From Paragonimus skrjabini miyazakii (taxonomy: Eukaryota; Platyhelminthes; Trematoda; Plagiorchiida; Troglotrematidae), in the NCBI GenBank assembly GCA_014338405.1, contig JTDE01001014.1, positions 88,118 through 152,117 on the forward strand: 64,000 bases of DNA. Reading direction: 5' to 3'. A program made the translations under genes and the position numbers. Below the pieces are notes generated by a model that saw only the letters and a program-made list of their open reading frames with translations, ran no database searches and was not told the origin of the DNA. Positions within the stretch are counted from its first letter, which is position 1. Each line of letters opens with the position of its first letter. Of this stretch, positions 1-13,700 are shown piece by piece.

Positions 1-905
1 GTAGGTCATGTTTGCCTCTCCGATCGGAGAAAGGCAAGCGGCCTACTTGGTTTTTGTCTTGATACTGTTGTAACCACAAAAAGCGCTTGGCCCGCCGAGT
101 TGTTTATTGCACGATATCCATTACAAGGTGTGTGAAAGTATAGAGCAGTGAACACAATTTTTTTTTTACACGGCTGCCGTGCATTCATACTCTCGGAAGT
201 AATGCAGCGACATTCTCATGGGTGACACGTCACAAATAGGACACGTACACGTTTCCAATCGTCACTTTTGGCCCCTCATTTTCCTGACATTGAGACCTAC
301 CCCCTCAGTTCCCGCTCGTACGAGCCGTGATATACTAATCACAAACGAAAATACCTATTATACAGTAGTGCTGCACCACTTAACGTTAGCTACCTTTGTG
401 ATACTATCTTAGAAAGAATGTTGTCCCGAATCAGTCGTTTTAAATAAGATTGTGAGTCTATTGATAGCTCAGGTTGATCGAACACAAGGTGAGTACAATA
501 GAGGAACCTGACTTACATATGCTGTTTATTGGTTATACGGCAATACAATCTGTTTGACTGCTTCCCAAGCGTTAAACTGGAGCTAGCGGATCGTTACGGT
601 GACTTTTGTATGTTCTACATTGCAGGCTGGTTTATGTTTCGATCATCCGGTGATGCATACACAGTTCTCAGTTGCTTGATATGTTTCATGTTAGTGATAG
701 TTCTCATTATGATATAACCCTCTTTAGTTTTTCATGCAACGTTATATCTTTTGATTACCTATTACTGTCGAGGATGTCCGATTCGTGATGTTGCTTCCTT
801 ATGTATATTTGTTTAGATATTTGTTTTTGTATATTCATCTCGTTCGGAATTCCGTGTTTTAACATTTACTAGTTGCTTGTTCTGATATGGGTCTCAATAT
901 TACAG
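1..905 (+). other. Intron sequence upstream of first TOR exon in window
   Basis: Exon 1 begins inside a codon, so this stretch is the 3' part of an intron. No segment resembles the TOR HEAT region that should precede exon 1, and I see no other gene or repeat in it. Confidence 0.8.
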
Positions 906-1098
906 AAAACGTTCAGCCGCTTTGGAGACGGCTGCTATTCTGTCTGTTGGTATACTGGCTAAATCACTTGGTGTGACAATTATGGAGTCGTTAAAACAAA
1001 TCATGGACTCCTTGGTGGCTTCTGGTTTGAATCAGCCACTAATCTCCACCTTCAAAGTCATAACTGAGCATGTTCCGCAAATGCGTAAAGAAATTCAA
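906..1098 (+). CDS. MTOR: TOR exon 1 in window (HEAT region)
   Basis: The acceptor is tacag|aaaacg and the donor is caa|gtaagt. The exon starts with the last base of a split codon and ends in phase 0. It encodes ETAAILSVGILAKSLG and ends at PQMRKEIQ, matching the human HEAT segment that reads VDATVFTCISMLARAMG and ends at PQLKKDIQ. The preceding coding exon is not in the window. Confidence 0.9.
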
Positions 1099-4000
1099 GT
1101 AAGTTTTGCCTATTTTCAGTTTAGTACAGCTGGTGACCTTTACAGTTTTTGATACTAAACTCAGTGGATCCAGATCGTATGATGTTAACAAGTATAACGT
1201 TTCGTTTAATCTTAACTCACGTATGTGAGGTTGACTATAAAAGGCAAATGCAGACAGCGGGGTGGACTGAATTGGTGTACACCACCGTGCGTGAATGACC
1301 TAGACATTACATATCCTAGTCGAGATATCACGGTTATCTGAATGTGCCCGGTTTGGCTAACGGTCTACTGACCGGTGCTACCACAATGTCTACACGAACT
1401 GTTTGTGAACTGGGCTTAGTTGATAGCACTTCGCGGGCTTGTAGAATGTGTCTTCTAATGTTTGTGAATAACACGCTTAGAACGTTGGGGTTAGGAACCG
1501 TTCACTGCACGTCCTTTTCTCATATAGGAAATTATTAGACCACGACCTCTTACTCTAGTGGATAAATGTCTGGACTAACATTCTGACGCCGTAGATTCGA
1601 ATCTCTAGCGTGCACAGTGCTGATGAGTGCCAACGTAGTTAAGTCGGCTGCTCACTGGTGGTCACTTGGGATCGGCTGCTTATAAAAGCGTCGATTCTAT
1701 GGCCGGTTTTGAGCAAGGGCTTGACGATTGATAAGTTCGGCTTTTATCCTTCGCACTGACCGTCTCCCACTACGCACGCAACCACTTTGATGTTTTTATC
1801 TACCTGGGTATCCAGTGGCCGATTTGTCCTTCCAAAGCAGCGCTCACCGCAAGTACATAATGATTTGTTATCGTGTGCGATGTAAACGTATCGTCCTGAT
1901 TTTCCTTTTTGGCAAACACTGAAGGTGGTATACGCTGTAGTACACATAGTTGCCGTGCTGTAAGTTCTGAAGGTAGTGGCGTTTGGGCAAATATTTTCCA
2001 CTGTAAGCTATATGGCCCTGCGGACGGATCTGATGGCGTAAGCAAGTGGCACTAAAAAGGGGGGGTGGGGTGGAAGGAGACTACCACGATACAATTCATT
2101 TGTCTGAATATGGGTATCCGAAGTTTTTTCTTGACAATTTTCAGCCTAATGTTGATAGATATATGTGATTTAACCAAACTTTGTCATCGACGGCAGTCCT
2201 CATGTGACAGATAAGATTGATGAATGTTTTTGTTACATCTGTTTAAATTGTGAAACATGTTTTGTCTGGATTCGATTTTGGGCTCTGCGATTGTTTTCGA
2301 ATTGAAGTGTTTTGTCTGCAGCTTACAACTGAGTAAGTCTTATAGGGAGAATGAGGAGAACGGGCATTTCTTTTAAACAGGTGGAATAAAGAACCCGAGC
2401 AAACACTTTCCGCAGCCGTCTTGCATTTAATTGACTAAACTATCCAGCTTGTTCATTATTTGTTTTTTTGTTTTTGAGCTACTCAGCTTCGTCACATAAT
2501 CGTAGCGGTTTCACGTCAACGATAAAAAGCCTTTTCAAGTCCGTGTTCAGAAAGTGTGGAAATCTTATGCATTTGAACTGTCTAAATGAAAATGAAGTGC
2601 CTTTCAGCGTTAGTGAACGCAGCTGTGCACCTTTGTCATCAAATTTGTGCTGAACACTACTTTGGTGACTCCACTACTCGTAGCAGTCAGTAGACGAGAT
2701 CTAAAGACCGTACAAATTGGGAAGCCAGCTAAAAGTGTACAAATGACCTTAAGCCCTACAAGAAAAATTTGGGAAACCTTCCATCATGAAGTCTTTCCCG
2801 CTTTCTTCCTATCCATAATTTGCCCACAGCTGAAAATGAACTTACAAATCTGTCGTGTTTGCCTTAAGAAAGATTTGGCGCTTTTTGACATTATTCAGAG
2901 AGGATGCACCAGAAGAACTACTGAGCGTAGGAAATTCATTCTTCAAGACAGACTAGCGATATTAAGTCAATTCTCTCCACAATCCAAGTAATTCACTGGC
3001 ACATCTCCCACCACACATGAATGAACACCTAAAGCATCATATGCTGAAACCAGGTTGGTTGTATAACAGGCTGGTTACTCCGTAGATACATTCGACCACA
3101 TTGTTCATTTTTATTGTCACGGTTACATCTGCCAAGAGTTTTGAAATTCTACTCGACCGCAACATACGTGAAAGACAACCCGCACTATAAGTTTACTCAA
3201 CAAACTCCAAGCCTAATCCCACAGGTCATTACATGTGAATATCTGACGGAGTGTTGTTTCAGTGTGTTTTATCGTTCGCTGCTGATATGATTAGATGCCA
3301 GAAACTTTATGGAAGTTTCTTTTTATTCACTTCTAGTTACTTTTTTTTACATCTGTAAACCGTCTAACACAATTTTCTCCGATCAATCTAGAGACAGAAA
3401 CTAACAGGCGAGATCCATTCTGTTTCTTCATCTCTTGTACTAATTTATGAACTCATGATCAGCAGTCAGATAGACGGAATTTAGAAGCTCTTTTACTCAA
3501 ATAAACTAACTACTAGATGATCACATCAAGTTATCGCGGCTTTCCGATTGGACTCAACTTGACCAAATCCCTTCGTATCAGGTTTGCCGCGGTTTTTGTT
3601 CATTCGCTATTTTTCTGTTTTCTTATTTTTAGTTTAACTTCAAGTGATCAAAAACTTGTTTTCTCTTTAAATCAGGACCAAATTCTGAATTTCATAAGTT
3701 TAGCCCTCAAACACACCAGTGGTGCTAGCCTTAGTCAGGTGCATGCTTCTACTCTCGGGAGTGGTGCTGGCGTCGGCAGTTCGACACCCATTTTTCCGTC
3801 ACCAAACGTCACAGGTCTACTGACAAGCCTTATTGGACAAAATCCTGCCGGTTCGAGTCTTGGCGCCACTGGGCTTGGCGCGTTATCTTTGCCTGCTCCT
3901 TTGTCGAGTTCCGGATCAGGATTAGCTCCGGGATCTGTCTCTGCTTCAGGTGCCGGCTCCAATACTCCCATTGCTTGTGGTACAGCAAGTGGGATCGCGA

Positions 4001-7000
4001 ACACGTCCAGTGTAGCGCGCATGTTTTTTCATGCAACCGGAAAGCTACATACCCCGAGAATGTGCACCTGCGGAACTTCGTGTACAAGCGCTCCATTTCA
4101 TGACTTGGGAAATGTGGTTTTTCCCGGAGGTTTGCTGGTTTCTGGGGATTCTTCTCCGGGGATAGCTGTAATAGCGCTTGCTCTCAAGACCCTTGGAAGT
4201 TTCACTTTTAAAGGTAAACAGCCTGTAACCGTTGTTTCCATGTTGTCTTATTTATTATTTTGCTTGCATTTTCGTACGTATTGTGTATCTTGTAGTGGAA
4301 CTCTTAACCGTGATAGCTTGAGTACCCACTAACAAATAACGATATCTCAATGATAGTCAACGAAAAGGTTAAGTCAATAGTTTGGATCTTTATTGTTGGG
4401 GTTGATGTACAAGCTTAATGCAGTGGCGCTCGTCTGGACCGTATCCTCCGCTGTTCAGTTGTGTTCTCTCCGATCCGATCCGGGTCCCACCGCGTCATGC
4501 GTGCCTGTGTATCGACTGCACCGAATCACATCTAGTTGAAACGTTCCTACTGGCTGAGTGTGTGGATGGCGACTACGCGCGTGCGTGCGTTCGGGTGTGG
4601 AAGAGAGCTTTCCGGCCGGTGAATGTGTGAACGCGCATAGGGAGGTTTGGACAGTGTGCGTCACTAGATGGCTTATCATGTGATTGGCCGCGTGAGGGGG
4701 CGAGAAGATGGTTTCTTGTGTTTAGTGTCTTTTAGTGATCTTATGGTATCCTGTTTAAGTCGGCGGTCAGGTTATATCTTCCGGACTGTCACTCTGATAG
4801 CAAAGTTGTGGAGCAAAAGTAGCTACGCTGTTGGGCAATTCCGTAGATCAACGGCGCAGTGGTAAACACGGTTGCCTCATGAACAGCCTGTCCGTGGTTC
4901 AAGTCTCTGCAGTGGCGATGATGTGCACTACTGACGAGCTCTAATGAGAGCGAAACTCGAGTCTAGTGCTTCTTTTCGAAAGGGGCCGACTGGAAAGTCT
5001 ATGGGAATGCGACAACTGCGATCAATTATGGGTGATGTTCAACTTGAAATTAACCAAATCACTGACTACTCATCAGTAATTCCGTAGATGGTTATCTTCT
5101 TCCCTGTGTGTTTAGCTTAAGCGTTATGTGTCAGTGCGGAAACGGTCCGTTTGAACAGAATCATCACACTTTCCAAGGCCAACTGTTAGTGCGTAACCTT
5201 TCCGCTCATTATTACCTTCTACACATTTTAAAATCAAACCTAGGGCTCCGTCAGCTTTAGTCCTTCTAGTCTTCCTCATAAGTGGTCTAGGAAAAACTAC
5301 CGTTTGTATTTGAATAGAAGAGCGTGCTATGTTTGTGTTCTGTTCCATAAATGTAACTCATTCTTGTCGAGGATTTCAGCAGACTTGCTACAGTGACCAT
5401 ATCTGTTCTCGGCAATTAGGGTTGCCATACGAGCAAAGTGTTAATTCACTACCTTGTATATTAAAAATCTGTGATATGCTACTGATTAGTCAGCTGGTAA
5501 AACTGTAGTGCGTATCGGCTGTTCGGCATGATCACTGCTCTATCTGGCCGTTTAACACATCGAACATTACTCGAGGAGGTTATCAACAGTTAGATTAAAT
5601 TACGACGTAATCTGGCAACTACGTGATTGCGAAATATATGGATTCTGATTGTTTCATTGGGTAAAGGGATTAGGTGCCCCTCATCCTTACCGAAGTCGCT
5701 GGTTGGACGCATTCTTTGATGTACCCGCACATGGCAGGTTGCAGTGTGTTAAATCCAGAGAGTTACAGGCTTTTCTGGTAGAGTTTACTGTATTCTGTTT
5801 CCTTCATGGAATTTTTCCATAAGTTTTATTATTGTCCTTGGAGGCGAACGATGGCTTGAACCCCAGCATGATTTTGTCAACCTCATGGTCAGTATTGTAT
5901 ATACCTAGAATTTCCTCCTACTTCTCTGTTTGTTCCATTCTATCTATCAGACCGTCCTTTGGCCAACTTCGTTCGTCATATATCGGAAAATTTTATTTCT
6001 GTTCTCACATGCGATGTTAAAGAGATCCGATTGGAGGCCGTAAAAACTTGCGCACGTCTCATGCTTCCGTGGTTGAAGGTGAGTTTGGGAAGCTTTTTCC
6101 TGATTGTTGACCAAAACCTACGTATTCATTCATTTGTTATCCGAGTCTGTTCTTGTATGTTTTAATCTATATTAACCATTTACCTATGATGTTGCCGTAA
6201 ACCTTTTGATGGCGCTGGAGAATCAGGTATCCACTACCTGTCGTATCTTAGTTTAGATTATCTTGAATATTCATTCCATAGTTTAGATTATGTCACCCAC
6301 ATGATGCCATCGATTATTTAATAATCGACGGTTTTGCTAAATCTGCTTTAGCCATTACAAACTCTTAAATCAGGTTTAACTAGGCGGAGTATTCAGGGGT
6401 TTCTTGAATAAAACTGACTCTATAAATTAATAACCAATAATTAATAGTTGGCCAAATTCGAAACTTACAATCAAATGAACTCTGTTTAGAGAAGTTGACC
6501 GTTGACAATTGGCAACTAGTAATGCTATGACAAAAACGGTTGAATTAAACTTTGCATTCCAAACAAGTTAGAATTGAAAGGAGAATGCGTACTGCCACTG
6601 CAGAATATAGTGTTTTGGGCCAAGAACGCGGATAGCACATGGGTTATTTATTCAGCAAGGCAACACGTGGGTTATGCGTTTCAACACGACAACAAACAAA
6701 AACACTCATCTGCATACGGTACTTGGCACAGACCGTCATGGTTGTCACAGACGTCAATGCTCCATTCCTTTACGTTCCCTTACATGTCAAGAACCATTTC
6801 ATGCGATGCTGCACTCCGATGTTTCTTGTATTTTTCCTGCGATTACTTCAATATCGAAATATATGCCCTGGTGTCCACTACTGAATAGCGGTGGTGTGAG
6901 TAGTATAGCGCAATCGCTTCTCCTCACTACAATAGTACACGTAGCTGAAGTAAGATGTGTTTGGTTGGCTGTCAATGCCATCATTATATGCGGATATATG

Positions 7001-7697
7001 TGGAATCACATATTGTACGGTAGTTCGGCTAATGAGACAACAGGTTTGGGAACCAGTGAAATTAACCTTTGCTTATGAATTGATAACGCGGTAGGCAACG
7101 TCATGTGCTCCAGGCGTGGTGTTTGCGAGTTCTAATCTCGAGCTGTCACCGCACCATTAATTTTTAAAGCAGTAGTGTGAGGGTAATTTTCATGGATTAC
7201 AGCAGAATCGTCAGATGCATTGTCATACTCATGAACGTTTGATTTCCGATTATTCCACGGGTTTAAAAATTAATTAACAAAATTAAAAATGCTTTTCCTC
7301 GGTGACCTTTTCGTTTTTTTAATAATAAAATAAATAACCGAAGTATACACAAAATTAACCGGAAAACAAAGCTGTACTAGCGGTGGTAAATATTGCGTTC
7401 CATATATCTCCATCGCTGTCCACCGGCTTGTGCTTCGCGTCGATAATTCTGACACTAACCCAAACCCTTACTAAAAGTAAGGATACGGAATGCACACATG
7501 AACTAGACGGTAAAATATGGATTATTTATGGGTAAAGAACGTCTAGTTGGATAATCCTGTTTATTCGGACATAATCCAGCAAACGGACTGTGCTACTACT
7601 TGAATACGATGGGGCCAAAAAACGTTGGTTGTCAGTGCTTCTGTATGTAATCGGTTTAACCGAAAGTGTGCTTTTTTACAAGTCGGTTTGGTTATCG

Positions 7698-7740
<43 letters not shown>

Positions 7741-10700
7741 TTGAGAGGCGAGTAAATCACGAGAACGAAATTGACACGAAGCAAATTAAAACAGTAATAT
7801 GTTTTCTATTAAGTGTATCTCTTTTGTTTCTGTGCCCTATGAAATTACAATACTTTATTATTATCCTCTCTATGGATAGTAAAATGTGTTACATATTTTT
7901 CTTGACATTTTAGTCCGTTGAGCCACAACATTGGTGTGCCCGCCCGGCTGTGAACACTGTGGCTGACATTCTTGGCAGACTTCTCACTGTTGGCATAAGT
8001 GATCCGGGTAAGTGTACGATGGTAATTGGTATCAGTGAAATTCTACAGGTCAGCCAAAGTTTGCGATACCTCTGTAGTCCTCACAGTGTGTTCAGCAGCA
8101 TTAGTAGAATACAGAGGAATCAAGGAAAAATACTTGTAAAGATGTTAGTTTCAAGAATGGTATGGATCTTTTGATCGTGACATTTTATAAAGCGGTGTGG
8201 AATTGAAGTGCGGAAAAGGGACTGTGACCCAAACATGGATGCTCGAAGTTGAAAAAAAAAACGCGCTTCAACAAATAATGATCTGCCAACACTAGCGTTG
8301 AAAATGGTACATCGTCGGGCTTGGAGACTCAGTGTTGGAAGACAGCCTATAATCGTGAATGATATCCAGTCAGTGCACTTTTGTTTGGTATTCACTCACT
8401 GACTAAGTCAATCACACCTGTAGCTCATCACTTGACCTACACCAGCTAACGAAGAACATGTAACTAGAACCAGTCAGTTAGCAAGCTGATCTGGCAATAT
8501 ATATTTCTATTTTATTCAGGTTTTTCGATCTATGTTTTTCAAACGAATGAGGTGGTTCTGGCTAAATCTAACTACCGCTGTTGATTTTTTAAAATGGTAT
8601 AAGAGGAAGCAAATAATTCGTACAACAGTGTACAAGTGGTTGGCCCAAGGACGTCTGTTTTTTTCCCACTAGGACAGACGGATATAGATAGGCTTACCGA
8701 GCTTTCTTAATCGTTACGGTTATGAGAAAAGTACGAGAACTTCTTGATACTCAACCGTTTACATTTGAAGTCGAAAAAACCCCGGCTAGCAATGCTCCGA
8801 TATTCCGTGGATGATGCAGCGCGAATAGTGTTAAACACGTTCTCTTTTCAACCGAATGAGGGCTTAGCGGACCGAAGAATGTTAATAGACAGTTTCGATC
8901 GTTTTTACCTTTGACAATCAGGCTGAACGTTTAAAGATTGTGGTTATTCCGAAGAGGTCGTTTTTTTGGAGGGTCGCGGTTCAGTAGGGACACGGGACCA
9001 GATAATATAGTGCAACGTTTGCGACTGCACATGTGTAGCATTGGAATAATCGCCGAAGTACGTGAGACCTATGACAAGCAGGACATCATCAAGTCGATAG
9101 AATCAGCAAAAATGTGGTTCATCCTATGTTATTTTTGTGGAACCACCCATAACAGGTTGAATGATGTGTCCGGGAAAAAACTTGCCTCAAATATCGGAAG
9201 GAAAGTCATGTAGCGCGTCACTATCACTCGACTCAAGTGAGAGCCATTCAGGAGGTTTCGGAACGGTTCTGCTTGCATGGAGCTGAAAATCAAATAATCT
9301 TCATGGTCGTTCATGGAACTAATCGTCTTTGGTAAGCCTCTAAGGTTCTAGTTGGAATTAAGCGCATCGTTAAACATAGTTACGGTCAACCGGGTGGGCG
9401 ATATCGAATCAAATTTATGCGCAACTAGTCTATCTGTGTAAAACGGGAGAAAGACAGTCGTGAAAAGTGAAGCGCAGTTGATTATTTTGTATCTCAGTAT
9501 GCAAATATTTTTGTAATACAAACTCTACTCCTGTTCTCAAAGTTAGCGCGATCTTTCAATAATGCCTCCTGTTTTTGATCTGGAAAAGATGAAATGGTTG
9601 GTTGTCAAATGTTTATTTCTTATTGCATTGTCAACGAAGAGGTTTTTTTGTGGCTTTACGAAATACGTTGTAATCCAATTTAGCTCGTTTATCCAGTCTT
9701 CATGTGACTGACAAATTAGATAAACCAACAGGTTGAGTTAGTCAGATAGCAGCTACGAGGTCCTACCTTGGCTAAAGTAAGCAGCTTTTCAGAAAATGTA
9801 ATTGATTCCCTTGCTCGAAAAAGCAAGTTGTTTTACAGTTTCGGCTTCGTTTCCTATTCACGCTGGTTTCTAGCGGATGTTTCCAGAGTGGACTAATTCT
9901 AGCTCTAGACATGCTCAGTAGAACCTTCGTATGACCGATGATGTGCTAATTTATGAAGACACAGTGGAAGGACGTAACGGAAATCGCGAGAAATTCTTTT
10001 AACAGCTCATCCACCAAGGGATTTGTTTAGCCCCGCAGAAAATCTAATATCGGACGTCATCGGTGATATTCCACCGGCATTTACCCATTGAAGTTGGAGC
10101 GAAAGCTAACCCACAGAAAACTGAAACGACAGAAATAATGCCGACTACCAATCGCGTAAAAGTAGCTCAGGTCTAAACGATGTAGTAACCAATTTGAGTT
10201 TTTCTTCCACATTCGGTTGATATCATACTGATTCCCACGATACAACGTAACTTTGACGCAAGTTGTGTTATTCACTCAGTACTATTCCAACCTATGTCAC
10301 GTGATCCGGTGTGATAGCAATCGGATGGGTTTCGGGACGTTGTTGGTACAATGAAGAAAACTGCATTTCTACAATTGCAGGAAAAAGTTACACACGAATC
10401 ACGAAAGATTTGCGGGCTGTTAGGATTATGCCGTGGAATGATTCGACATGTACATTGTCGGATAGAAGTGAGTGTTAACGAGTTGCAAATCACTTGTCCC
10501 TGCTGCGAGTGGCATGCAGAAACGCCCTCAAGTAACAATGAATAGACTTTCGAAGTGCGATTACGGATTGATATATCATACTGGAAGCCAAATATTCATT
10601 GTTAACATGTTTTCTTTTTTCTTTGTAAAAATTACTGAGGTTTACTGTTCAGAAGTTAAGAACGCTAAGACGATTGACTACTGTTCAATACCGGAATCTA

Positions 10701-13700
10701 AGTTGTCAGAGCTCCAAAGACTGCATGTCTGAAAGATTGACAGGCTGTTCAAGAAAGGCTGATCACAAAAGTAAGAAGACATTCTTCAAGCGCTAGTGGT
10801 CTTTTTTATTGGCCGCGACCAAATCACTTTCGAAAACTAATCTGTTCAAAAGAGATTGTTTAATGATTCTGGAAGACTTGAGAAGTTCTTAAACAAGTTC
10901 CTCTGGCGCACTCAGGAGTGAATTACAGCATTCTTGAAGCCCAGTAATGATTATACTGGTCGGTAGTAAGTGTCAGTTTAAGGATTGTGTCTAGGTGTCT
11001 GATATGCTGAACGCACAATAGTAAGCATGTAAAAGTTATGATGTTATTGCAGAGACTGTCAGACTGGTCGTGATAAATCACAGCAGTGGGCATATCGATC
11101 ATATTTGACGACAGTTGTTGGTTATTGTGGACAGTTATGAGTTAGAAATCTAACAACTACTATCACAGCGGTCGTAAATGCATAATTTTCTTGCCATGGA
11201 ATCCCGTAAATCTTTTTCCTCAAACAAAGTGTTTAAGTTTAGAAGTTATAGGTTCCAGCAACCTTCCAAAAATTAGGATTTTGGTCATCTCATCAACGGT
11301 GCGTATCATGATATCAGCAGTGAAAGCTTGATTGGCACTGTTTTTAGTTGCTTCTCACTGGTTGGTTCGTATGCGTGACGAGTCTCGCTTGCATTTGAAG
11401 GAATGATTCGATTGAACTCGATCTGTTCGCCGACTTTGCTTTCAACGTTCAGTCTGCCTGGCATAGTCAAACCATCACGGTTAAAATGACGTCTTCTCAC
11501 TCCGCGGTGTTCGCGCAACCCATGTTCGGCAGGTTCAAAGCATGTCTGCTTCCTAATGTCTTCCCAACTTAGTTCGTTGAAAGTATGCGCAATTTGGGTT
11601 CAGTTTTTTGGCACGCTATTTACGTATTGTTCTGCAGGAAAGGTGGAAGTTCTGTGAAGTATGTGCCAAATGTTAACCAAAAAGCTACGTTCGTGGTTGG
11701 TATATTCGCGAAGGCGTGATAGTTGGAAACTTCTGAAAAGGTACATATTAAACTTCTAGACAAAATCCTCATGCTCTTCAAGCATCACCGCAACGTACGT
11801 AGGAATGTCGAAAAGTTAGGAAGTTCACTCGGAGTACAACGGAAAGCACTGCCAGATGACGCGCGTCCGCTGTACCAATGGTTGTTTTAGGTTGATCATT
11901 GTAAGGAAGTTTGGAACTGTTGTGAATATCATTTTGACTAAATCGTGCCCTTTGTGATGTAAGAATACAAAGACGAATCTTGATTGGGTCCTCGAACCCG
12001 TCGCAGAATATGCCGTATTTCAATGCCATATCGACCAACTAAAGAGATCTCGAGTGGTTACGGTCAGAGAAATTGTTGAACATGTTTACTTGTCTAATAA
12101 TCATGCGTTCGTACTTGGATTCGTTGTGCGATTGGAATACATACATTTGGTAACAAGGTTATCTACAATTAACAGTTTCGGAACGTTGACCTGAATATTT
12201 CTTGTTTTGATACTGGTGGATCGCATTTTGTTCGAAATGTGAAATCGGTTGGCCTTAACTTAGTTGTTTAGTTCAGGGAACATTTTGAACCTATGTACAC
12301 TCTTGAATCTTACAACAAGCATGGACTGGATGCTTTAAAGCTCTCAACCAGCACGGATCCAGCAGACACACTTACTGTAAGTAGCACTGCCCTTGCTCAT
12401 ATTTGCTCTACTTACGATTTTACACTGGTTGATCAACCACTCAAGGTGAAGAAAGCTATTTGGTATTGCCATGGTGTCTCCCCGATCGTCGCCCACGTGA
12501 TCTTTGATGAATATCAGTCATTAATCCAGTGGACGTTTTTCAGTGGTCCCTACATGTTGCCTACATTTGTTCTTCCGACTCTACACAGTTTTACTGAACT
12601 CAGTATGCTAGCCAATAGACGCCAAAGTAATTAGCGATAGATTGAAAGGCGGATTATTTTACGTTGTTAACGTGATAAAATCGACAAACTGGTCGGCATG
12701 CCACAAGGTAAATTGATGAATTCTAGGTTCAATTCAAGATGTTAGATGAGTGACATGAATATTCCTGCGATACCAGGCGAGAGTTATTGAGTTCACTTTT
12801 AATCCGCTATTTAGTAAACTGGAAGGAGTTAACCAGTTTTTCCTGATCACATTTTCAATCGTAAAACCTAGAAGACTCCAATCAGAACCATCACATTAAA
12901 TACGCAGCTGCTGAAGTTTTAGAAATTAGGCAAACGAATGGGCTTGCCACGTACGGATGAGTGAGTAACGGTACTTGAACGAACGATCAATATCCATCAA
13001 AGATCTTGTAAATGTTGCTTATGGAGATGACCTTAGTAAGGGCAAACTGTTTCATTCACTCTGAACAAGTGGTTTTTGGGCTAGTGCGTGTCTGTAAAAC
13101 TTCAACAGGTCTAGATGAGAGAAATGCAGTTGATGTGAAATGTGATCGCTGGATTCGTGTCGGTCGAGTGCCACAGACTCTTTGTCCAATCTTCTGTCCA
13201 CTCGAGTATATGTATTTAACGTCTAGCAGAGTGACCATGCCGCATAATGATTGGTTAAACATTTACCGGATATTGGAGAAATGCATCTCGAGGTCATTGT
13301 GACTCAACGTGGATGTCGTCGACTGCGATTGTTGATGGCGTCATCGAGCTTCCTACGAGAGATCGGAAACGTTCTGGTGGAGCAGATTTCCACATCAAAT
13401 CTTTCATGCCTAAAAGCCGGATCAAGCGTCAACCGCTGGACTGCCGCTTCCAACTCCACTTAATGNNNNNNNNNNNNNNNNNNNNNNNNNNNNNNNNNNN
13501 NNNNNNNNNNNNNNNNNNNNNNNNNNNNNNNNNNNNNNNNNNNNNNNNNNNNNNNNNNNNNNNNNACATACAGTTCATTTATCAACAGAGCCTGTTTCAA
13601 AGTTTACCGGCGGACATCGTCTTCATTGTTGTGGTATTCCTACTACATTTTCGTTTCGAGCTTAGTATGATTGCTTCAGTCCAAGTCTAGCTAACGCGAA

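Larger units (their letters stand above)
4214..5950 (+). other. TOR intron 2
   Basis: A 1.7 kb intron containing the intact hammerhead SINE at about 4840-5020. Outside it I see no gene. Open stretches at 4418-4679 lie on both strands and look like chance. Confidence 0.8.

Noticed and set aside
2468..2991. Open frames in intron 1 as a nested gene
   Set aside because: The predicted products show no domain, signal or repeat, and the two frames are unrelated; chance is the simplest reading.
3735..4096. Minus-strand open frames inside exon 2
   Set aside because: They are antisense shadows of the Ser/Gly/Ala-rich coding exon.
4840..4920. A functional tRNA gene
   Set aside because: Box A and box B are present, but no acceptor stem or cloverleaf closes around them and a hammerhead follows; it is a tRNA-derived SINE head.
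6574..7078. Cys-rich overlapping open frames in intron 3
   Set aside because: Three overlapping frames are open over the same DNA, none with recognisable features, and splice phases do not require an exon.
7090..7155. Another tRNA-like SINE head
   Set aside because: GAGTTCTAATCTCG resembles box B, but the box A match is poor and no hammerhead follows; too weak to annotate.
10081..10300. LINE reverse-transcriptase remnant
   Set aside because: One short stretch (ANPQKTETTEI) resembles the NPxKT motif region of LINEs, but no second motif follows in any frame.
12293..12634. Retroelement or host gene open frame in intron 4
   Set aside because: 113 codons without recognisable features; not needed by TOR phase or homology.
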